From Pseudomonas sp. ERMR1:02 (GTDB lineage: Bacteria; Pseudomonadota; Gammaproteobacteria; Pseudomonadales; Pseudomonadaceae): a stretch of DNA of 64,000 nucleotides. The stretch is from NCBI RefSeq assembly GCF_002277815.1, contig NZ_NKJI01000003.1:1-64000 (forward strand), read 5' to 3'. The translations under genes and the position numbers were made by a program. Under the pieces are notes generated by a model, which saw only the letters and a program-made list of their open reading frames with translations, was not told where the DNA came from and ran no database searches. Shown one piece after another: positions 57,626-64,000 of this stretch. How positions within the stretch are numbered: position 1 is the stretch's first letter; each line of letters opens with the position of its first letter.

Positions 57626-60470
57626 TTACAAACTGGCAATCCGCGCATGTTGCTCCGCCAACTTGCCCAGAGCCTGTTCGGCTTCGGCCAGTTTGGCGCG
57701 TTCCTTGTCGATGACTTCGGCCGGCGCCTTGTCGACGAAACCAGCGTTCGACAATTTGCCGCCGACACGCTGCACTTCGCCTTGCAGACGCTGGATTTCC
57801 TTGTCCAGACGCGCCAGTTCCGCACCTTTGTCGATCAGGCCGGCCATCGGCACCAGCACTTCCATCTCGCCGACCAGCGCGGTCGCGGACAGTGGTGCTT
57901 CTTCGCCTGTCGCCAACACGGTGATCGATTCGAGGCGCGCCAGTTTCTTCAGCAGTGCCTCGTTTTCGGTCAGGCGACGCTGATCTTCGGTGCCGACGTT
58001 CTTCAGGAACAGCGGCAGCGGTTTACCCGGGCCGATGTTCATTTCGCCACGGATATTACGCGTGCCGAGCATCAGGCCCTTGAGCCATTCGATGTCGTCT
58101 TCGGCGGCCTGATCAATGCGTGCTTCATTGGCCACCGGCCAAGGTTGCAGCATGATCGTCTTGCCTTCGATACCGGCCAGCGGCGCGATGCGCTGCCAGA
58201 TTTCTTCGGTGATAAACGGCATGAACGGGTGCGCCAGGCGCAGGGCCACTTCCAGTACGCGCACCAGCGTGCGACGGGTGCCGCGCTGGCGTTCAACCGG
58301 CGCGTTGTCGTCCCACAGCACAGGCTTGGAGAGCTCCAGGTACCAGTCGCAGTACTGGTTCCAGATGAACTCGTACAAGGCTTGTGCGGCCAGGTCGAAA
58401 CGGAACTGGTCGAGCTGACGGGTCACTTCGGCTTCGGTGCGTTGCAGCTGCGAAATGATCCAGCGGTCTGCCAGCGAGAGCTCGTAGGCTTCGCCGTTCT
58501 GGCCGCAGTCTTCGCCTTGTCCAGCACGTAACGCGCCGCGTTCCAGATCTTGTTGCAGAAGTTGCGATAGCCTTCGACGCGGCCCATGTCGAACTTGATG
58601 TCGCGACCGGTGGACGCCAGCGAGCAGAAAGTGAAGCGCAGGGCGTCGGTGCCGTAGCTGGCGATGCCTTCGGCGAATTCGTCGCGGGTCGCTTTCTCGA
58701 TCTTCTTCGCCAGTTTCGGCTGCATCAGGCCCGAGGTGCGCTTCTGCACCAGCTCTTCCAGCTCAATGCCATCGATGATGTCCAGCGGATCCAGGACGTT
58801 GCCCTTGGACTTGGACATCTTCTGGCCTTGGCCATCACGCACCAGGCCGTGCACGTAGACGGTCTTGAACGGAACCTGCGGGGTGCCGTCCTCGTTCTTC
58901 ATCAGGTGCATGGTCATCATGATCATCCGGGCAACCCAGAAGAAAATGATGTCGAAGCCCGTCACCAGCACGTCGGTGGAGTGGAATTTTTTCAGGAACT
59001 CGGTCTTTTCGGGCCAGCCGAGGGTGGAGAACGTCCACAGGCCCGAGCTGAACCAGGTGTCGAGTACGTCGTTGTCCTGCTGCAGCGCGACGTCCGGGCC
59101 GAGGTTGTGCTTGGCACGTACTTCGGCTTCGTCGCGACCGACGTAGACTTTGCCCGACTCGTCGTACCAGGCCGGAATCCGGTGGCCCACCACAGCTGAC
59201 GGCTGATGCACCAGTCCTGGATGTCGCGCATCCACGAGAAGTACATGTTTTCGTACTGCTTGGGCACGAACTGGATACGGCCGTCTTCGACGGCGGCAAT
59301 GGCCGGCTCGGCCAACGGCTTGGTGGACACGTACCACTGGTCGGTCAGCCACGGCTCGATGATAGTGCCGGAGCGGTCGCCCTTCGGTACTTTCAGGGCG
59401 TGATCGTTGACGCTGACCAGCAGGCCGGCAGTATCGAATGCAGCCACGATCTGCTTGCGCGCTTCGAAACGGTCGAGACCGGCGTATTCAGCGGGGATCT
59501 TGCCATCGATGCTCTCGTTCAGCGTGCCGTCAAGGTTGAACGCTTGGGCGGCTGGCAGAACATTGGCGTTCTTGTCGAAGATGTTCAGCAGCGGCAGGTT
59601 GTGGCGCTTGCCGACTTCGTAGTCGTTGAAATCGTGGGCCGGGGTGATTTTCACGCAGCCGGTGCCGAATTCAGGGTCGCAGTAATCGTCGGCGATGATC
59701 GGGATGCGGCGGCCAACCAGCGGCAGCTCGACAAACTTGCCGATCAGGGCTTTGTAGCGTTCATCGTTCGGGTTAACGGCGACGGCGGAGTCACCGAGCA
59801 TGGTTTCCGGACGAGTCGTCGCGACGATCAGGTAGTCGTTGCCTTCAGCAGTCTTGGCGCCGTCAGCCAGCGGGTACTTCAGGTTCCACAGGAAACCTTT
59901 CTCGTCATGGTTTTCCACTTCGAGATCGGAAATCGCCGTGTGCAACTTGGTGTCCCAGTTGACCAGACGCTTGCCGCGGTAGATCAAACCGTCTTCGTGC
60001 AGGCGCACAAACGCTTCTTTAACGGCTTCCGAGAGTCCGTCATCCATGGTGAAGCGCTCGCGGCTCCAGTCCACGGACGAGCCGAGGCGGCGGATCTGAC
60101 GGCTGATATTGCCGCCGGACTGATCCTTCCACTCCCAGACTTTCTCGAGGAATTTGTCGCGCCCCAGATCGTGGCGATTCTGGCCCTGGGCTTCGAGTTG
60201 ACGCTCCACCAGCATTTGCGTGGCGATACCGGCGTGGTCGGTGCCCGGCTGCCACAGGGTGTTGCGACCCTGCATGCGGCGGAAACGGATCAAGGCGTCC
60301 ATGATCGCGTTGTTGAAGCCATGACCCATGTGCAGGCTGCCGGTGACGTTCGGCGGCGGGATCATGATGGTGTAGGACTCGCCCGCGCCTTGCGGGGCGA
60401 AGTAATTTTCAGACTCCCAGGTGTTGTACCAGGAAGTTTCAATGGCGTGCGGCTGGTAGGTCTTATCCAT
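57626..60470 (-). CDS. valS: Valyl-tRNA synthetase (two frameshifts)
   Basis: 948 residues when repaired, the usual length. It starts [20 protein letters not shown]. The HIGH motif is [15 protein letters not shown], the editing domain follows ([17 protein letters not shown]), KMSKS is [14 protein letters not shown], and a C-terminal coiled coil ends the protein ([19 protein letters not shown]). Breaks lie at 59185 (CCC; adding a base gives [13 protein letters not shown]) and 58514 (CC; adding a base gives [16 protein letters not shown]). ValS is essential, so the breaks must be artefacts. An IS256 copy lies about 110 bp upstream. Confidence 0.97.
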
Positions 60471-60581
60471 GCGCGGCGGGACCCTATTGGCATTTATTCA
60501 GGAAAAGCCGGCAAGTATAGCGGGGATGTTCCGATGCGCGTAGAGCGAGGTGACCGCGGGTGGGCGAAAATTCAGGATATG

Positions 60582-61949
60582 GGGAGTGTCAGATATTTTG
60601 TGTGCGGGCCGGTAACGGCCTGCCGTCAGGCAAGCCCTCATTTCACCAGTTTGACCTGGTAAATCGATCTCCATAAAGAATCGCAAATTGATTCATGGCT
60701 GTCTTCCAGTCGTGCGCCGCGCTGCCCCAATTGGCAGTGATGTTTTGCAGTGCCAGCCAAATCAGCTTTGTTGCCGCATCGTCAGTCGGGAAGTGGCCTC
60801 TTGTCTTGATGATCTTGCGCAGCTGAGCATTGATGCTCTCGATGGCATTGGTGGTGTAGATCACTTTTCTGATGCCAGGCGGGAAGACGAAAAACGGGAT
60901 GACTCGATCCCAGGCGCGTCTCCAAGCGGCTACGACTGTGGGGTACTGCTTGCCCCAAGGCCCGGTTTCGAATGCGTCCAGCGCTTGCTCGGCAGCTTCT
61001 ACATTAAGCGCTTGGTAAATCGGCTTGAGGGCTTTGGCCAATTCACGGCGCTTGTCCCAGGCGGCGTAATCAAGACTGTTGCGGATCAGATGCACAATGC
61101 AGGTCTGCAAGGTCGCTGTCGGATACACCGCGCTCAAGGCTTCTGGCATGCCTTTGAGGCCATCGGTCACCGCGATTAGCACATCTTCGACGCCTCGGGT
61201 TTTGAGGTCGTTGAAGACCTTCATCCAGAACTTGGCCCCTCAGTGTTCTCAATCCAAATGCCCAAGATATCTCGGGTGCCGTCTGGCAGTACCCCTAACG
61301 CCAGGTAAATGGCCTTGTTGCGAACCAGCCCTTCCTCACGGATTTTGACCCGCAGAGCATCGAAGAAAATCACCGGATACATCGGCTCAAGTGGGCGTTG
61401 CTGCCAGGCAGCAACTTCCTCTAAGACCGCGTCGGTGACCGAGCTGATGAATCATGGGAAACGTCAGTCCCGTACTGCTCCGAAAGGAATGCCCGGATCT
61501 CGCGAACGGTCATGCCACGGGCGTACATGGCAATGATCTTGTCATCGAAACCCGTAAAACGACGCTCGTGTTTGGGAATCAGGATCGGCGCAAAGCTGCC
61601 GTCGCGATCCTCGGGATGTCCAGCCGCAGCGGGCCATCGTCGGTCAACACGGTCTTGCCGCTTGTGCCGTTGCGCTGGTTACTCGTCTCTTCAGGGCGCT
61701 GTGCGCCCTGAAGATAGCCAAGGTGGTGACCCAGTTCGGCGCCAAGGGCTCGTTCAATCAGCGCCTTTTTGAACGCCATCGCGGCGTCCTGAATCGCCTC
61801 GGCGCTCATTGGACCTTTGACGAACTGATCAATCAGCTCCTTCGGGATCGAAGGAAGCTCGGGTTTGGCCTCCGAGGCCGTTTTCTTCTTGGTCGGCATA
61901 CATGCTCCTTTTCAACATGTTATGCCCGAACACAAATTTCTGACAGTCT
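60582..61949. mobile_element. IS256-family insertion sequence
   Basis: About 1.37 kb. Imperfect terminal inverted repeats are TGTCAGATATTTTGTGTGCG on the left (from about 60587) and, reversed from the right end, TGTCAGAAATTTGTGTTCGG. A perfect 9-bp direct repeat CAGGATATG flanks it (60573-60581 and 61950-61958), the size expected for IS256. The perfect duplication indicates recent transposition. It lies between the valS promoter and the MHS transporter gene. Confidence 0.92.
60643..61899 (-). CDS. IS256-family transposase (three frameshifts)
   Basis: About 419 residues when repaired, starting [20 protein letters not shown]. Breaks: CC at 61609 (restoring [19 protein letters not shown]), AA at 61450 ([13 protein letters not shown]) and CCCC at 61236 ([15 protein letters not shown]). 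DDE-type Mutator/IS256 features include [15 protein letters not shown] (first Asp), [15 protein letters not shown] (second Asp), [15 protein letters not shown], and [17 protein letters not shown] (Glu region). Since the other breaks in this window are read errors, the transposase is probably intact. Confidence 0.92.
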
Positions 61950-61976
61950 CAGGATATGTTTAGCCCGTCCGGACGC

Positions 61977-62056
61977 CTTCGCGGGCAAGCCTCGCTCCTA
62001 CAGGAGATCTGTGGTGCTCACTAATCCTCTGTAGGAGCGAGGCTTGCCCGCGAAGC
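61977..62056. repeat. REP pair (BIME)
   Basis: Units CTTCGCGGGCAAGCCTCGCT and AGCGAGGCTTGCCCGCGAAG lie just past the IS256 target duplication, at the 3' end of the MHS transporter gene. Confidence 0.9.
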
Positions 62057-62064
62057 TTTTTGTA

Positions 62065-63380
62065 TCAGGCAACGCGATTCAGATCGTTATGCCGCGTTTC
62101 CTTCAGGCACAGCACCGCAATCAAACTCAGCACCGCCGCCCGGACACATACCCGCCGACATAGCTCAAACCACCCATCGCCACCAGTTTCTGCGCGAAGA
62201 ACGGCGCCGCCGAAGCGCCGACAATCCCGCCCAGGTTGTAGGCTGCTGACGCGCCGGTATAACGCACATGGGTCGGAAACAGTTCCGGCAGCAGTGCACC
62301 CATCGGCGCGAATGTAACGCCCATCAGAAACAGCTCGATGCACAGGAACAGCGCCACGCCCCAGGTCGAGCCTTGGGTCAATAAAGGTTCCATCAGAAAC
62401 CCGGACAGAATCGCCAGTACGCCACCAATAATCAGCACTGGTTTACGCCCGTAACGATCACTGGCCCAGGCCGATAGCGGTGTTGCGGCGGCCATGAACA
62501 AGACGGCGAAGCACAGCAGGGCGAGGAAGGTTTCGCGGGTGTAGCCGAGCGTCGTCACGCCATAGCTGAGCGAGAACACGGTGGATATGTAGAACAGCGC
62601 GTAACACACGACCATCGCGCCGGCACCCAGCAGCACTGGCAGCCAGTATTGGCTGAACAACTCGACCAGCGGAATCTTCACTCGCTCCTCCCGAGCCACG
62701 GCATTGGCGAATACCGGCGTTTCGTGAAGCTTGAGGCGAACGTACAGGCCGACCATCACCAGCGCGGCGCTGAGCAGGAACGGAATCCGCCAGCCCCAGG
62801 AGCGGAACTGCTCGTCGTTCAGGGTCATTGCCAAAGTCAGGAACAAACCGTTGGCCGCGAGAAAACCAATGGATGGACCGAGCTGCGGGAACATGCCGAA
62901 CCAGGCACGTTTGCCCTTGGGTGCGTTCTCCGTGGCCAGCAACGCCGCGCCTCCCCATTCGCCGCCCAGTCCGAGGCCCTGGCCGAAACGCAGTACACAG
63001 AGCAGGATCGGCGCCCAGGCTCCGATGCTGTCGTAACCCGGCAGTACGCCGATCAACGTAGTGCACACGCCCATCAGCAGGAGAGAGGCGACCAGGGTCG
63101 ATTTTCGACCGATGCGGTCGCCAAAGTGACCAAACAGCGCCGAACCCAACGGGCGGGCGAGGAACGCGATGCCGAAGGTGAGGAAGGCCGAAAGCATCTG
63201 CGCCGTGCCGGATGTCTGCGGAAAGAACACCGGACCGATCACCAGCGCCGCGGCGGTGGCATAGACGTAGAAATCGTAGAACTCGATGGCGGTGCCAATA
63301 AAGCTCGCCGTGGCCACGCGCGTGGCGGAGTTCGTTGGTTGCGCAGGTGTGGAGTCGCTGTAAGTCGTGGTGGTCGTCAT
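62065..63380 (-). CDS. MFS transporter, metabolite:H+ symporter (MHS/ShiA-ProP) type (one frameshift)
   Basis: About 438 residues when repaired, starting MTTTTTYSDSTPAQPTNSAT with CAGGGA upstream. Twelve membrane helices are visible. Family motifs: GTAIEFYDFYVYATAAALV in helix 1, GHFGDRIGRKSTLV in loop 2-3, and GLGGEWGGAALLATENAP. The frame is lost at the CCC at 62139; one more base gives GGYVSGAAVLSLIAVLCLKE and the end DLNRVA. Substrates in this family include shikimate, citrate, betaine and alpha-ketoglutarate; the one here is not evident. Confidence 0.9.
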
Positions 63381-63550
63381 GCGGTTATCCCTGACAGTCA
63401 TGTGCCCCAGTGGAGCGAATTATTATGGTCGAACACCCAGGGATGTGGGTTTAAAGCGCAGTGCGGGTAGCACGGAGGGAGGGCGGCTTGGGTAAGCGGT
63501 CCGATTATAGGAAGGAGGCTAACGATCAAACAAGGGGGGGCAAACCCATG

Positions 63551-63681
63551 TAGCAGCTGGCGAAGCCTGCGTCCGGCTGCGAAGCAGTCGTGAATTCAGT
63601 CGATGCGTTCTATCGGGTAGATCGCGCGCACAGGTTTTACGACTGCTTCGCAGCCGGACGCAGGCTTCGCCAGCTGCTACT
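63551..63681. repeat. Long GTAGCAGCTG-type inverted repeat
   Basis: Arms of about 44 bp (start GTAGCAGCTGGCGAAGCCTG, reverse complement ending at 63681) are almost perfectly complementary around a loop of about 45 bp, by far the longest hairpin in the window. It is of the same family as the element inside algE. Its outer end overlaps the stop codon of the CorC-like gene. Confidence 0.93.
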
Positions 63682-64000
63682 TTTGGATGACGGGTACAGG
63701 ATTGGTATGCCAGATCAAAACCCGAGTGACGCGATTGTCTTCTGTTTCAAGAATTTCCAGTCGATAACGGCCGATTTTCAGGCAAACGGCGCTTTCGGGA
63801 ATGGTTTCCAGCGCTTCAGTCACCAGCCCGTTGAGGGTTTTCGGGCCGTCGCTTGGAAGATGCCATCCGAGGCTTTTGTTCAGCTCACGGATCGACGCGG
63901 CACCATCGATCACCAGGCGGCCATCGGCCTGAGGATGGATGTGCGGGTTTTTCAGGCTTTGCTGGCTTTCGAACTCGCCGACGATTTCTTCGAGAATGTC
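63677..64000 (-). CDS. CorC/HlyC-family (CBS/transporter-associated domain) protein, C-terminal part
   Basis: The frame is open to the end of the window; about 107 C-terminal residues are visible, from DILEEIVGEFESQQ to VPVIQK. The block GEFESQQ, then RLVIDGAASIRELNKSLGW, TLNGLVTEALETIP, and RYRLEILETEDNRVTRVLI forms the CorC_HlyC (transporter-associated) domain that follows the CBS pair in DUF21-type membrane proteins. It is probably involved in divalent metal or small-molecule handling. The TAG stop is the first triplet of the repeat GTAGCAGCTG. Confidence 0.88.
   Translation of the reverse strand, partial: DILEEIVGEFESQQSLKNPHIHPQADGRLVIDGAASIRELNKSLGWHLPSDGPKTLNGLVTEALETIPESAVCLKIGRYRLEILETEDNRVTRVLIWHTNPVPVIQK

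Noticed and set aside
57626..60470. Three separate valyl-tRNA synthetase fragments as pseudogenes
   Set aside because: Adding one base at two homopolymers gives a full 948-residue enzyme; valS is essential and no second copy is seen here.
60643..61899. A decayed IS256 transposase pseudogene
   Set aside because: All three breaks are single-base homopolymer losses like those in essential genes, and the element has a perfect target duplication, so it is more likely intact.

Overview
This window is chromosomal DNA of a Pseudomonas of the fluorescens group. The evidence is a complete twelve-gene alginate operon, a dauBAR D-arginine catabolic cluster next to rhlB, an aapJQMP-type amino-acid transporter, and many intergenic REP/BIME elements built on the GTAGGAGC...GCTCCTAC core that is typical of this genus. 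GC content is high throughout. The only obvious mobile element is one IS256-family insertion.

Layout. 1-1652: three-gene aromatic-acid or drug efflux system (FUSC permease, DUF1656 protein, HlyD adaptor). 1773-3617: small stand-alone genes (NTF2-like, SDR, small membrane protein). 3897-20856, minus strand: alginate operon algD-8-44-K-E-G-X-L-I-J-F-A. AlgD and AlgA make GDP-mannuronate. Alg8 and Alg44 polymerise it under c-di-GMP control. AlgK, E, G, X and L epimerise, acetylate, trim and export it. AlgI, J and F supply acetyl groups. 20857-21679 is a long AT-richer upstream region. 21680-26991: yaaA, a divergent polysaccharide deacetylase, phoH and moaCDE. 27271-31094: amino-acid binding protein, dauR, dauA and dauB, followed by rhlB and an esterase. 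33953-38131: aapJQMP behind a good sigma-54 promoter match. 38381-40337: GntR regulator and CynX/NimT-type transporter. 40338-51085, minus strand: a chaperone/usher fimbrial locus with ten paralogous subunits, divergent from a LuxR-type response regulator (51441-52073). 52198-60470: NTF2-like gene, GIY-YIG protein, GST, glutaredoxin, ndpA, hupB, rlmF and valS. 60582-61949: IS256 copy. 62065-63380: MHS-type transporter. 63677-end: 3' end of a CorC/HlyC-type gene.

The least familiar system is the fimbrial locus. One chaperone and one usher serve ten DUF1120-type subunits. All have a paired-cysteine pattern and a C-terminal Tyr-Leu, and one is a two-domain protein resembling a tip adhesin. A second unusual feature is that REP elements lie in frame inside the signal-peptide coding regions of two adjacent alginate genes, algE and algK.

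Data quality. At least 18 single-base losses, all explicable as homopolymer under-calls, break genes here, including the essential valS and three times the ~90-codon hupB. They are almost certainly sequencing errors. Broken genes are given at their full inferred extent, with the break positions noted.
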